Shown: positions 10,885-24,700, numbered from the stretch's first letter. The stretch: DNA of 64,000 bases from Macrostomum hystrix (GCA_950097015.1 CATNEN010000034.1:1316501-1380500), one strand, 5' to 3'. Numbers and translations are program-made. The notes: generated by a model not told the origin, from the letters alone.

Positions 10885-11240
10885 AGCCAAACGCTCCTTG
10901 GACCAATCGGAAGCGAGACAGACGGGATACGTTAGGAAATTGGATTCGAGCAGAGATTCCTAAATCACGTGCCTTACTCAACGTCTAATGAATCGCTGCA
11001 ACAATTTTTCACTTCCGATTTCTTGATTTCCTACCAAAAAATCTGCACCTAACCGTGAAAATCAAAAGCTGAACTATAATTGCAAAGAGCTCATGAATTC
11101 TATTGAGGCCTAAAATGCTCAAGGTACGAGTATACGAGTACTTGGACTGAAAGTTCTGACATTCGTTAAATTTTTTTTTTCAATCATCACTTTGATTTAA
11201 AGAGATTTGAAGAAATGTAGCAATAATTTATCCTGCAGAA
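10885..11240. other. Spacer, no gene seen
   Basis: Non-repetitive sequence between the Cys-rich gene promoter and the 34-bp array; nothing supportable. Confidence 0.4.
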
Positions 11241-14200
11241 ATGGAGGATATGTACATCGTAGCAATAGGTTACCTGAGGGAATTGAGGATATTTTGCAAT
11301 GGGTTACCTGAGGGAATTGAGGATATTTTGCAATGGTTTACCTGGTGACAATTGAGGATATTTTGCAATGGTTTACCTGAGGGAATTGAGGATATTTTGC
11401 AATGGTTTACCTGAGGGAATTGATGATATGTAGCAACGGTTTACCTGAGGGAATTGAGGATATTTTGCAATGGGTAACCTGAGGGAATTGATGATATGTA
11501 GCAACGGTTTACCTGAGGGAATTGAGGATATTTTGCAATGGGTTACCTGAGGGAATTGAGGATATTTTGCAATGGGTTACCTGAGGGAATTGAGGATATT
11601 TTGCAATGGGTTACCTGAGGGAATTGAGGATATTTTGCAATGGTTTACCTGGTGACAATTGAGGATATTTTGCAATGGGTTACCTGAGGGAATTGAGAAT
11701 ATGTAGCAACGGTTTACCTGAGGGAATTGAGGATATGTAGCAACGGTTTGCCTGAGGGAATTGAGGATATTTTGCAATGGGTTACCTGAGGGAATTGATG
11801 ATATTTTGCAATGGGTTACCTGAGGGAATTGATGATATTTAGTAACGGTTTACCTGAGGGAATTGATGATATTTAGTAACGGTTTACCTGAGGGAATTGA
11901 GGATATTTTGCAATGGGTTACCTGAGGGAATTGAGGATATTTTGCAATGGGTTACCTGAGGGAATTGAGGATATTTTGCAATGGTTTACCTGGTGACAAT
12001 TGAGGATATTTTCCAATGGTTTACCTGAGGGAATTGAGGATATTTTGCAATGGGTTACCTGAGGGAATTGATGATATGTAGCAACGGTTTACCTGAGGGA
12101 ATTGAGGATATTTTGCAATGGGTTACCTGAGGGAATTGAGGATATGTAGCAACGGGTTACCTGAGGGAATTGATGATATGTAGCAACGTTTTACCTGAGG
12201 GAATTGAGGATATGTAGCAACGGGTTACCTGAGGGAATTGATGATATGTAGCAACGGTTTACCTGAGGGAATTGATGATATGTAGCAACGTTTTACCTGA
12301 GGGAATTGAGGATATTTTGCAATGGGTAACCTGAGGGAATTGATGATATTTAGTAACGGTTTACCTGAGGGAATTGATGATATTTTGCAATGGGTTACCT
12401 GAGGGAATTGAGGATATGTAGCAACGGGTTACCTGAGGGAATTGATGATATGTAGCAACGTTTTACCTGAGGGAATTGAGGATATGTAGCAACGGTTTAC
12501 CTGAGGGAATTGAGGATATGTAGCAACGGGTTACCTGAGGGAATTGATGATATGTAGCAACGTTTTACCTGAGGGAATTGATGATATGTAGCAACGTTTT
12601 ACCTGAGGGAATTGATGATATGTAGCAACGGTTTACCTGAGGGAATTGATGATATGTAGCAACGTTTTACCTGAGGGAATTGATGATATGTAGCAACGGT
12701 TTACCTGAGGGAATTGATGATATGTAGCAACGGTTTACCTGAGGGAATTGATGATATGTAGCAACGGTTTACCTGAGGGAATTGATGATATGTAGCAACG
12801 GTTTACCTGAGGGAATTGATGATATGTAGCAACGGTTTACCTGAGGGAATTGATGATATGTAGCAACGGTTTACCTGAGGGAATTGATGATATTTTGCAA
12901 TGGGTTACCTGAGGGAATTGATGATATTTTGCAATGGGTTACCTGAGGGAATTGATGATATTTAGTAACGGTTTACCTGAGGGAATTGATGATATTTAGT
13001 AACGGTTTACCTGAGGGAATTGAGGATATTTTGCAATGGGTTACCTGAGGGAATTGAGGATATTTTGCAATGGGTTACCTGAGGGAATTGAGGATATGTA
13101 GCAACGGTTTACCTGAGGGAATTGAGGATATTTTGCAATGGGTTACCTGAGGGAATTGAGGATATTTTGCAATGGGTTACCTGAGGGAATTAAGGATATG
13201 TAGCAACGGTTTACCTGAGGGAATTGAGGATATGTAGCAACGGTTTACCTGAGGGAATTGAGGATATTTTGCAATGGGTTACCTGAGGGAATTGAGGATA
13301 TTTTGCAATGGGTTACCTGAGGGAATTGATGATATTTAGTAACGGTTTACCTGAGGGAATTGATGATATTTAGTAACGGTTTACCTGAGGGAATTGATGA
13401 TATTTTGCAATGGGTTACCTAAGGGAATTGAGGATATTTTGCAATGGGTTACCTGAGGGAATTGAGGATATTTTGCAATGGGTTACCTGAGGGAATTGAG
13501 GATATTTTGCAATGGGTAACCTGAGGGAATTGAGGATATTTTGCAATGGGTTACCTGAGGGAATTGATGATATTTTGCAATGGGTTACCTGAGGGAATTG
13601 ATGATATTTTGCAATGGGTTACCTGAGGGAATTGATGATATTTAGTAACGGTTTACCTGAGGGAATTGATGATATTTAGTAACGGTTTACCTGAGGGAAT
13701 TGAGGATATTTTGCAATGGGTTACCTGAGGGAATTGAGGATATTTTGCAATGGGTTACCTGAGGGAATTGAGGATATTTTGCAATGGGTTACCTGAGGGA
13801 ATTGAGGATATTTTGCAATGGGTAACCTGAGGGAATTGATGATATTTTGCAATGGGTTACCTGAGGGAATTGATGATATTTTGCAATGGGTTACCTGAGG
13901 GAATTGAGGATATTTTGCAATGGGTTACCTGAGGGAATTGAGGATATTTTGCAATGGGTTACCTGAGGGAATTGATGATATTTAGTAACGGTTTACCTGA
14001 GGGAATTGATGATATTTTGCAATGGGTTACCTGAGGGAATTGATGATATTTAGTAACGGTTTACCTGAGGGAATTGAGGATATTTTGCAATGGGTTACCT
14101 GAGGGAATTGATGATATTTAGCAACGGTTTACCTGAGGGAATTAATGATATTTGCAATGGGTTACCTGAGGGAATTGATGATATTTAGTAACGGTTTACC

Positions 14201-15867
14201 TGAGGGAATTGAGGATATTTTGCAATGGGTTACCTGAGGGAATTGATGATATTTTGCAATGGGTTACCTGAGGGAATTGATGATATTTAGTAACGGTTTA
14301 CCTGAGGGAATTGAGGATATTTTGCAATGGGTTACCTGAGGGAATTGAGGATATTTTGCAATGGGTTACCTGAGGGAATTGAGGATATTTTGCAATGGGT
14401 TACCTGAGGGAATTGAGGATATTTTGCAATGGGTAACCTGAGGGAATTGATGATATTTTGCAATGGGTTACCTGAGGGAATTGATGATATTTTGCAATGG
14501 GTTACCTGAGGGAATTGAGGATATTTTGCAATGGGTTACCTGAGGGAATTGAGGATATTTTGCAATGGGTTACCTGAGGGAATTGATGATATTTAGTAAC
14601 GGTTTACCTGAGGGAATTGATGATATTTTGCAATGGGTTACCTGAGGGAATTGATGATATTTAGTAACGGTTTACCTGAGGGAATTGAGGATATTTTGCA
14701 ATGGGTTACCTGAGGGAATTGATGATATTTAGCAACGGTTTACCTGAGGGAATTGATGATATTTTGCAATGGGTTACCTGAGGGAATTGATGATATTTAG
14801 TAACGGTTTACCTGAGGGAATTGAGGATATTTTGCAATGGGTTATTTGAGGGAATTGAGGATATTTTGCAATGGGTAACCTGAGGGAATTGATGATATTT
14901 TGCAATGGGTTACCTGAGGGAATTGATGATATTTTGCAATGGGTTACCTGAGGGAATTGAGGATATTTTGCAATGGGTTACCTGAGGGAATTGAGGATAT
15001 TTTACAATGGGTTACCTGAGGGAATTGATAATATTTAGTAACGGTTTACCTGAGGGAATTGATGATATTTTGCAATGGGTTACCTGAGGGAATTGATGAT
15101 ATTTAGTAACGGTTTACCTGAGGGAATTGAGGATATTTTGCAATGGGTTACCTGAGGGAATTGAGGATATTTTGCAATGGGTTACCTGAGGGAATTGATA
15201 ATATTTAGTAACGGTTTACCTGAGGGAATTGATGATATTTTGCAATGGGTTACCTGAGGGAATTGATGATATTTAGTAACGGTTTACCTGAGGGAATTGA
15301 GGATATTTTGCAATGGGTTACCTGAGGGAATTGAGGATATTTTGCAATGGGTTACCTGAGGGAATTGATGATATTTAGTAACGGTTTACCTGAGGGAATT
15401 GAGGATATTTTGCAATGGGTTACCTGAGGGAATTGAGGATATTTTGCAATGGGTTACCTGAGGGAATTGAGGATATTTTGCAATGGGTTACCTGAGGGAA
15501 TTGAGGATATTTTGCAATGGGTTACCTGAGGGAATTGAGGATATTTTGCAATGGGTTACCTGAGGGAATTGATGATATTTAGTAACGGTTTACCTGAGGG
15601 AATTGATGATATTTTGCAATGGGTTACCTGAGGGACTTGAGGATATTTTGCAATGGGTTACCTGAGGGAATTGAGGATATTTTGCAATGGGTTACCTGAG
15701 GGAATTGATGATATTTAGTAACGGTTTACCTGAGGGAATTGATGATATTTAGTAACGGTTTACCTGAGGGAATTGATGATATTTAGTAACGGTTTACCTG
15801 AGGGAATTGATGATATTTAGTAACGGTTTACCTGAGGGAATTGATGATATGTAGCAATGAGTTACCT
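11241..15867. repeat. 34-bp minisatellite, about 136 copies (4.6 kb)
   Basis: The constant part of the unit is TTACCTGAGGGAATTGA; the variable part is GATATTTTGCAATGGG, GATATTTAGTAACGGT or GATATGTAGCAACGGT. All variants keep the 34-bp length, with rare exceptions. The three variants are spatially grouped: the GTAGCAACG type dominates 12.1-12.9 kb, while TTTTGCAATGGG and TTTAGTAACGG alternate after 13 kb. A longer-range period of about 611 bp (18 units) is visible between 13.8 and 14.5 kb. No long reading frame survives. Confidence 0.97.
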
Positions 15868-16849
15868 AAAGTTTTTGTCGATAAGACAGTTCCTGCACCC
15901 GATGTGAGTTGAGCTTGCAAAGGAACGAAAAATAAAGGCACATGTTTACTTCCTATGCGAAGAATTGTAGAGAGTTGCAATTAGTAAAACTTTAGGATAC
16001 GCATTTCGAGTTTGAGCAGAGTGATAGAAACTAATTTCAACTGAATTAAAATGCCCCTGGCATTCCCTGCCAGTCTCTGATCAGCAACATGAATTCGGTT
16101 TCAGAGGATCACAAGAAATTTGTCCAGCAAATTAAAATGTTTCATGCAAGACAAATGGACTCAGCTAAGCTATATAGAGATCACGGAGATGATCGCTGAG
16201 GAACAAAAATTGAAGGGAAATTTTTGGGAGGGATCGATACGAAGCCAGAGAGAAGATGGGAGATTGAGGTCTGGGATAAAAAAGGCCCCCTATATTCTAC
16301 GCGCATATACTCCACGAGGCACATTTCGACATCTTGGCCAGTTGCATCATCATCTCATTGTCTCGTGCAGCAAGGCGCACTGACCCCTTGACCCCGCCAT
16401 CCCCCAGAGGGATTCGCGTGGGAATTGGCACTCTCTCAATTCTTATAATTGCCCTCCGATGGAGAGCACAGTAGACATGAACTGGTTGTCATACTGTTTG
16501 AAGCTGTTCAGAAGCGAGTATACTCTCTATAGCCTGAGTCATCAGCGCCAGTTTATTTTTACAGACTGACTAATAAACACAAATTCTCATGCTATTTTGC
16601 TAAAAACAGGTGCAAAAGCAGGCAGCTTATCTCCTTGACCGTTAGAGGCGCCGAACACAAAGAAACGCAGTCTGCCTTTGCTAGAAAATTACTGGCGCCA
16701 CTTTTGGTGCGGAGGTAAGAAGGCCCTCTTACCTCGTACAGCTATCCGAATGCAACTGCGTTTCGTGCTAGGAATCACCTATCACGGTCGTACTCAACAC
16801 AGTATACTTGGGATGCAAATGAAAGTGATTAAGGTACTGCAAACCTGTA
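15868..16849. other. Spacer, no supportable gene
   Basis: Non-repetitive. An 87-codon frame at 16120-16383 begins at a non-ATG codon and has no domain. I see nothing else. Confidence 0.4.
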
Positions 16850-17181
16850 GTTTCTGCTTCGATGCTGGCAGTAGCTTCTGCTTCGATACTGGCAGTAGCT
16901 TCTGCTTCGATGCTGACAGTAGCTTCTGCTTCGATACTGGCAGTAGCTTCTGCTTCGGTACTGGCAGTAGCTTCTGCTTCGATACTGGCAGTAGCTTCTG
17001 CTTCGATACTGGCAGTAGCTTCTGCTTCGATACTGGCAGTAGTTTCTGCTTCGATACTGGCAGTAGTTTTTGCTTCGATACTGGCAGTAGTTTCTGCTTC
17101 GATACTAGTAGTAGTTTCTGCTTCGATACTGGCAGTAGCTTCTGCTTCGATACTGGCAGTAGCTTCTGCTTCGATACTGGC
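16850..17181. repeat. 24-bp minisatellite, about 14 copies
   Basis: The unit is TTCTGCTTCGATACTGGCAG plus TAGC. Because 24 is a multiple of three, two frames stay open across it (SSFCFDTG and ILAVASAS repeats). I see no promoter or flanking coding sequence supporting translation. Confidence 0.93.
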
Positions 17182-17397
17182 TGCGTTTACATCTTGTTAT
17201 CGTTATCCAACAAGTACGTTCAAATCGATCGTTTTATAAAAAACTCAAACGAAAAGATAGCTCATAATAGAAAATACCATTCTTTAGAATTAGAAATTTG
17301 CACATCGATTGCTTAGCAGCAGTAAAAGTACATTCGACGATGCACCTGGTACGCGAATCTATTTATACACAAGGGGCTTTAAAGTACACCGAGAAGA

Positions 17398-18394
17398 TCA
17401 ATTTTCGTCAGCGCCGTTCCCTGAACCGGCCTTCTGCTCGCGTGTGTCCAGGCAGATGGTCACTGGGCCTGAGTTAGTGAGGCTGACATCCATCATGGCG
17501 CCGAAAACACCGGCTTTGATCTTGTCCGACTGGTAGTCCCTGCGCATGGCCTCTAGCATGTCAGTATACATTCGCTCCGACTGCTCGGCCGGCATTGCCC
17601 GATGAAAGTCGAGCTTGTTGCCCTGCGATGAGGTTTGCTTGATAAAATGTTCAGATCACAAAACTGAGGGCCATTGGCGTCAGAGTATATCATTGACGTC
17701 ATTAACAATGAGATCAGTCAAAGTGACGTCATTAACAATCACATCAGTCAAAGTGACGTCATTAACAATCACATCAGTCAAAGTGAAGTCATAACAGTGA
17801 CGTCAGTGTAAGTTGACTTCAACGAGAAAGTAACGTTATTGAGAAAGTGAGCTGTTCATGGACTGAGGGGGACGCCACCCTCAATTACCCCAGGTAGTGC
17901 TACTCGTAAAGTTCCCATTTAACAGCTGGATAAACTGATGCAATCCAGAGTTAAGTGTCTTGCTAAATGACACAAATTGTTTTAGGGGGGTCGGGAATCG
18001 AACCCCCGATCTTTATGTCGTGAGACCGACGCTATAGCCACTAGGCTAGCTACCCCAATCTGTATGAATACAGCTCGACGTAGGTATATTTTTATGAAGC
18101 AATCAAAGCTTCAGCTGTGGTTACCTTGAGCACAGAGTGCAGAGTAAACTGGCTAATAACAAGGACCTCCAGTCCCAGATCGCGCACGCTACGCATCCAC
18201 CGCTTGCCACCGCCGTCGACCTCCTCGTCGAACAGTCGCAGGTTGAGCAGCTTGCGGCTCATCCAATCGGCGTCCTGCGCCGTGTCAGACTGACAGATGC
18301 CCAGCAGGACGCAGATGCCCCGCCCGATCTCGCTGACAGTGACACCGTCGACTACAACCGCCGCCCGGCTGACTCGCTGCACTATGGCTCGCAT
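17398..18394 (-). CDS. DTD1: D-aminoacyl-tRNA deacylase (DTD1), two exons
   Basis: Hydrolyses D-amino acids (and glycine mischarged on tRNA-Ala) from tRNA in the cytosol, a chiral proofreading step of translation. Exon 1 (18394-18125) begins with ATG and the family start MRAIVQRVSRA. It includes GRGICVLLGI and the SQFTL catalytic motif (residues 81-85), ending ...HSVLK at a GTAACC donor. Exon 2 (17622-17398) follows a CGCAG acceptor in phase 0 and continues GNKLDFHRAMPAEQ. It contains the second signature NSGPVTI with the Gly-cisPro pair. The product is 164 residues, within the usual range. The 502-bp intron carries a sense-oriented SINE and four CRE palindromes in a 30-bp tandem repeat. The C-terminal tail is short compared with vertebrate DTD1. 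Confidence 0.95.
17694..17795. repeat. 30-bp tandem repeat with CRE palindromes in the DTD1 intron
   Basis: Three 30-bp units (TGACGTCATTAACAATCACA, then TCAGTCAAAG) plus a degenerate tail. TGACGTCA, the consensus cAMP-response element, occurs at 17694, 17724, 17754 and 17788. Regulatory activity is not shown by the sequence alone. Confidence 0.75.
17845..18056 (-). mobile_element. tRNA-derived SINE in the DTD1 intron
   Basis: Read on the minus strand it starts GGGGTAGCTAGCCTAGTGG (A-box region at 18056) and reaches a perfect B box GGTTCGATTCC. It then has TTGTGTCATTTAGCAAGACACTT (given in two parts: TTGTGTCATTTAGCAA, GACACTT) and ends near CCATGAACAGCTC. The same core occurs in the SINE at 62246 with one mismatch in 23. 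The head folds poorly as a tRNA (short anticodon stem), so it is not called as a tRNA gene. The motif resembles the conserved central domain of V-SINE-like families. No clear target duplication was found. Confidence 0.85.
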
Positions 18395-18981
18395 GCACTT
18401 TTACAAGATTTATACTGTAAGTAGTGCAATGAGGATGTTTGGATTGGCAGGTTTCTCGTAAGCAAACGTTTCGATAACCATGGTGTCATTCAGATGCTTG
18501 TGGCAGCTATAGCCACTTGAGTTTATTTAAATTTAGATTCAAGGGGTTAAATATCAGCATTTCTCTTACACTAGAAGAAGAGTGACAAGGCGTTAAAGCA
18601 AAAGTAAGATAATCAAATCAGTATGTATTTTCAAATCAATTACGCATTCTGCTCATCAAACGAGGCTAGAACGCACGACTCTACATTCTTTTAAGCATGA
18701 AACATTCGCTTCAATATCACAACAATGACACCAAAAGCGAACAAGCCTAGGCAATAGGACAAAAAATGTCTAAATCACAAATAAAAACAGTTACCAAAAT
18801 GTTTTAACGCCGCAATAAATATATCACTAACAGAGGATTCTCACACTAACTGACTACTAACAGTAGATAGACATTAAATAACTGGTAAAAGTTATAGACG
18901 CCGATTTTCTAGAAATTAAAATAATCAAACATACCTAATGTTTTCAGAATACTTAATCTGGGATAATTAGCAATCACATTT
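18395..18981. other. DTD1 upstream spacer
   Basis: AT-rich with no exon recognised. A possible minus-strand splice acceptor (ACTACTTACAG, about 18415-18425) just upstream of the DTD1 ATG leaves room for a 5'-UTR intron. Confidence 0.35.
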
Positions 18982-21535
18982 TAGGATCTGGGGGAATGGA
19001 TAATCCAGTCAGAAGATCTGGCGCGGCCCTGAATACTCAAGTCTGAGGATCTGGGAGAATGGACAATCCAGTCTGAGGATCAGGGAGAATGGACAATCCA
19101 GTCTGAGGATCAGGGAGAATGAACAATCCAGTCTGAGGATCAGGGAGAATGGACAATCCAGTCTGAGGATCTGGGAGAATGGACAATCCAGTCTGAGGAT
19201 CTGGGAGAATGGACAATCCAGTCTGAGGATCTGGGAGAATAGACAATCCAGTCTGAGGATCTGGAAGAATGGATAACCCAGTCTGAGGATCTGGGAGAAT
19301 GGACAATCCAGTCTGAGGATCTGGGAGAATGGACAATCCAGTCTGAGGATCTGGGAGAATAGACAATCCAGTCTGAGGATCTGGGAGAATGGATAATCCA
19401 GTCTGAGGATCTGGGAGAATGGACAATCCAGTCTGAGGATCTGGGAGAATAGACAATCCAGTCTGAGGATCTGGGAGAATGGATAATCCAGTCTGAGGAT
19501 CTGGGAGAATGGACAATCCAGTCTGAGGATCTGGGAGAATGGATAATCCAGTCTGAGGATCTGGGAGAATGGACAATCCAGTCTGAGGAACTGTGAGAAT
19601 GGACAATCCAGTCAGAAGATCTGGCGCGGCCCTGAATACTCAAGCCTGAGGATCAGGGAGAATGGATAATCCAGTCTGAGGATCAGGGAGAATAGACAAT
19701 CCAGTCTGAGGACCTGGGAGAATGGACAATCCAGTCTGAGGATCTGGGAGAATGGACAATCCAGTCTGAGGATCTGGGAGAATGGACAATCCAGTCTGAG
19801 GACCTGGGAGAATGGACAATCCAGTCTGAGGATCTGGGAGAATGGACAATCCAGTCTGAGGATCAGGGAGAATGGACAATCCAGTCTGAGGATCAGGGAG
19901 AATGAACAATCCAGTCTGAGGATCAGGGAGAATGGACAATCCAGTCTGAGGATCTGGGAGAATGGACAATCCAGTCTGAGGATCTGGGAGAATGGACAAT
20001 CCAGTCTGAGGATCTGGGAGAATAGACAATCCAGTCTGAGGATCTGGAAGAATGGATAACCCAGTCTGAGGATCTGGGAGAATGGACAATCCAGTCTGAG
20101 GATCTGGGAGAATGGACAATCCAGTCTGAGGATCTGGGAGAATAGACAATCCAGTCTGAGGATCTGGGAGAATGGATAATCCAGTCTGAGGATCTGGGAG
20201 AATGGACAATCCAGTCTGAGGATCTGGGAGAATAGACAATCCAGTCTGAGGATCTGGGAGAATGGATAATCCAGTCTGAGGATCTGGGAGAATGGACAAT
20301 CCAGTCTGAGGATCTGGGAGAATGGATAATCCAGTCTGAGGATCTGGGAGAATGGACAATCCAGTCTGAGGAACTGTGAGAATGGACAATCCAGTCAGAA
20401 GATCTGGCGCGGCCCTGAATACTCAAGCCTGAGGATCAGGGAGAATGGATAATCCAGTCTGAGGATCAGGGAGAATAGACAATCCAGTCTGAGGACCTGG
20501 GAGAATGGACAATCCAGTCTGAGGATCTGGGAGAATGGACAATCCAGTCTGAGGATCTGGGAGAATGGACAATCCAGTCTGAGGACCTGGGAGAATGGAC
20601 AATCCAGTCTGAGGATCTGGGAGAATGGACAATCCAGTCTGAGGACCTGGGAGAATGGACAATCCAGTCTGAGGATCAGGGAGAATGAACAATCCAGTCT
20701 GAGGATCAGGGAGAATGGACAATCCAGTCTGAGGATCTGGGAGAATGGACAATCCAGTCTGAGAATCTGGGAGAATGGACAATCCAGTCTGAGGATCTGG
20801 GAGAATAGACAATCTAGTCTGAGGATCTGGAAGAATGGATAACCCAGTCTGAGGATCTGGGAGAATGGACAATCCAGTCTGAGGACCTGGGAGAATGGAC
20901 AATCCAGTCTGAGGATCTGGGAGAATAGACAATCCAGTCTGAGGATCTAGGAGAATGGATAATCCAGTCTGAGGATCTGGGAGAATGGACAATCCAGTCT
21001 GAGGATCTGGGAGAATAGACAATCCAGTCTGAGGATCTGGGAGAATGGATAATCCAGTCTGAGGATCTGGGAGAATGGACAATCCAGTCTGAGGATCTGG
21101 GAGAATGGATAATCCAGTCTGAGGATCTGGGAGAATGGACAATCCAGTCTGAGGAACTGTGAGAATGGACAATCCAGTCAGAAGATCTGGCGCGGCCCTG
21201 AATACTCAAGTCTGAGGATCAGGGAGAATGGATAATCCAGTCTGAGGATCAGGGAGAATAGACAATCCAGTCTGAGGACCTGGGAGAATGGACAATCCAG
21301 TCTGAGGATCTGGGAGAATGGACAATCCAGTCTGAGGATCTGGGAGAATGGACAATCCAGTCTGAGGACCTGGGAGAATGGACAATCCAGTCTGAGGATC
21401 TGGGAGAATGGACAATCCAGTCTGAGGACCTGGGAGAATGGACAATCCAGTCTGAGGATCTGGGAGAATGGACAATCCAGTCTGAGGATCTGGGAGAGTG
21501 GACAATCCAGTCTGAGGATCTGGGAGAATGGACAA
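18982..21535. repeat. 30-bp minisatellite with 783-bp higher-order repeat
   Basis: The unit is CTGAGGATCTGGGAGAATGG plus ACAATCCAGT. About 85 units run through 2.55 kb. A distinctive break, GATCTGGCGCGGCCCTGAAT plus ACTCAAG, recurs at about 19018, 19618, 20401 and 21184. The last three are exactly 783 bp apart, so whole blocks of 26 units have been copied. Because 30 and 783 are multiples of three, minus-strand frames stay open (SDWIVHSPRS and LSILPDPQTG). I treat these as by-products. Confidence 0.96.
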
Positions 21536-21763
21536 TTTTGTAAAATGCTAACTCAGTAAGCAGAATATTTGACAATCGCAGTAAATTAACTATTATAGTA
21601 ACTTTGAACGCACAAAAGATTATACAATAAAACAAACTTAGTTAACGTAAGAAAGACTGTCCCATAAAACAGGGAAAAGTATGAGAAGAAGGAATAACAA
21701 TACTTAAATTCTTCTTAAACTACAAGTAAAAAGGTAGTTTAAGTAGTCCTTGGATTTGTCAAA

Positions 21764-24700
21764 TCAGGTGGTCTTGCTCTCCTCTGGATCCGGCAACTTT
21801 TGCAGATGGCTGATTACTTCGTTGACCTGAATGAAGTTAGAAAACAATTATTAGCGTCTAAAGAATATAAGAATACCAATACTCAATAACTGGGAGGGGC
21901 GGCACTAAGGGACTGAAAGGAGTGGCCCTAAAGTGGTCCTGAAGGATAAAGAATGGCCCTGAAGAAACAGGAGTGGTCCTGATGGATAAAAGTGGCCCTG
22001 AAGGAACAAGAGTGGCCCTGAAGGATAAAGAATGGCCCTGAAGAAACAGGAGTGGTCCTGATGGATAAAAAGTGGCCCTGAAGAAACAGGAGTGGTCCTG
22101 ATGGATAAAAAGTGGCCCTGAAGGAACAGGAGTGGCGGCCCTGAAGGAACAGGAGTGGTCCTGGTGGATAAAAAGTGGCCCTGAAGGAACAGGAGTGGCC
22201 CTGAAGGAACAGGAGTGGCCCTGAAGGAACAGGAGAGGCCCTGAAGGAACAGGAGAGGCCCTGAAGGAACAGGGGGTTCCCTGCGGGAGTAAACTCCAGA
22301 AAGCGGATTATCTTAAATCTATCTTCAGGATGAATGGAGTGGGTGAGGCGTTTTGGGATTGAACTACCACTCACAGTTTTAAAGGCCTTGCCGCCGGCAG
22401 TGTACCTGTGACTGCGGACCCGACTAGCCGGCGACAGAACGTGCAAGTGCAGGTGAAAAATCGAATTGTAGGGTGGCCAGTGAAAGCCGCATCTGCAGAA
22501 TCCCCGGGTCGGGATTGCAAAGAGAGTGGAGAGGGTGGGAGAATATTTAGCGAATTGGTCAAACTTACGGACACAAACCACGGCGATTTTGAGCCGTATT
22601 TGAGTCCAGCTGAGCAGCCCATGGTGGAGACTGGACTCAGGAAATGCAGGTGAAGATGGTTCACTGACGTGAATGGCGGCCAATGGAACCCGATCCTGCA
22701 AGCAGGCGCGGCCTAATTCAGCACCACTTAAAATGCCTCACACCAGTCACTAGCCCATCAATGCCTCACACCAGTCACTAGCCCATCAATGCCTCACACC
22801 AGTCACTAGCCCATCAATGCCTCACACCAGTCACTAGCCCATCAATGCCTCACACCAGTCACTAGCCCATCAATGCCTCACACCAGTCACTAGCTCATCA
22901 ATGCCTCACATCAGTCACTACCCCATCAATGCCTCACATCAGTCACTAGCTCACCAATCCCTTCACATTAGTCAGTGGCCATAACGTCTAGATAAATAGC
23001 AAAGCTACTGATTGATTGTCATTAGCAAGATGGTTAACTTTGGCAAAAGGCCAATATTTTTTTGATGATCTTCAAAGGAGAATTGCTTATGAACAATTGG
23101 TGACACTTGCCTAGAATCCTGTATATCTGCACCAAGTAAAGATAAAGCTTCCAATCCAGACTTTTCTAGCTGCTTTACAAGAGCAATATCAGTCTTAGTA
23201 AGGTGCTTGCAATCCTTTATATGAACCACTGGGCATGAGAGCAGGTGATAGGTAGCAGCTGGGCTGATGTCATGGAAAACAATTGCTTGGTCATTCTAAA
23301 AGAAAAATATATAATAAATGCATTAAGTGCTAAAATATATATATTACATTGTAATTTTGCTTAGTCATAAACAAAGATAAGTTTCTATAAGTTTTGAAAC
23401 TATGTCTTGCTTTCTGTTTTGGACTTTTAGAAAAAGAACAGAAGCTGCTACATTCAATTAAAGACTTATTCATAGTTGTGTGTTGTTTTAAAAAGTAATA
23501 ATTATGTTAGTATTCTATTTAGAATATTATTCCAAATAATATATTTTTTGTAGCGCTTCTTCTAATTTGATATTTAATACATTTGATATTTGTGCACTCT
23601 CCTAATAATTAAACTCCTCCTCTTAATAATTCATAATGTAAATGTCTAATCTAACTTCTTTACTTATTACTTCCAGACACCTACTATGACCTATATAATC
23701 AATATTCTGTACCCCTTTTTGGGTGGGCTGGTACAAACTACTGAAATAGTTTGGGTAGTGTGGCTTTAACACAATAGCTTTGGCCTAATGCCAGTAGTAT
23801 TCTAGATCTTAGATCTAGGCAGTTCTGGAGATGCTACTCTGTACTCGGGCTTTCCTCGGATTGGATTGTTTGCAGTTTCCACTTACTTCAGAAATAAGTA
23901 AAGCTTTGAGAGTGCTCACATGGAGATATGAACTGTTTCTATAATAGGCTTTTATAGAGTATTCCTAGTGAAATCAGTCTATATATTTATACTAAACTTC
24001 TTGCTACTATTCTAGGTATATACTCAGTATATTTGCATAATTTGAACAAAATGAATATTATTATTGTAGGGTAAATGTATCATCAACTGAACAGTGTATC
24101 TTCAAAACCGAACAATCTGAATTTTGACTCCTTCCTTGGTCTTGTGCAAGACAGAAACAAGCTATTGTATTTCACAGAACAACTATTTTGAATGTCAATG
24201 AAATTATTTACAAACTAAGGCATGACATGCAATGAAGCATTAAAAGGAAAGAAAGATATGGATGTTTCAGTAGAAATTCTTATCACAAAAGAATACTTTT
24301 TGACAGAATTTTTTCAGCATGTACTTTAGACTAAGATTGTATGTGGGTGCTTTCCAATTAAATTACCATAAATGTAGTTATTCATAGAGCATGAAAAATG
24401 CTTTCAAATGACATAATTCAGGATAGATCACTCCTTAAAATAAGATTAAACCACTCACTCAAATTTTAAAACCCAACATCAAATTCTCTGTTTGGCTTGA
24501 AGATACATGAAAATCATCATTTGTTTTTAGATGAAAAACATGAATAACTTTTTTCTATTTGACAAAATTGCAAAAGCAGATACTATTTAGAAAGACAAAA
24601 CAGTTTTCTATAACTTGGCTTTTGATTTAATCATGATATCTTAAATAGAAAATCTGTAGCTTAGGTTTGAAGTTAAAAAAATGCATATTCTTATTCGGTT

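Noticed and set aside
17985-18056. tRNA gene on the minus strand
   Set aside because: Good A and B boxes, but the anticodon arm pairs poorly and the sequence continues into a SINE core shared with 62246-62520.
19037-21635. Minus-strand SDWIVHSPRS and LSILPDPQTG repeat frames
   Set aside because: 30-bp and 783-bp periods keep frames open automatically; no promoter or signal peptide.
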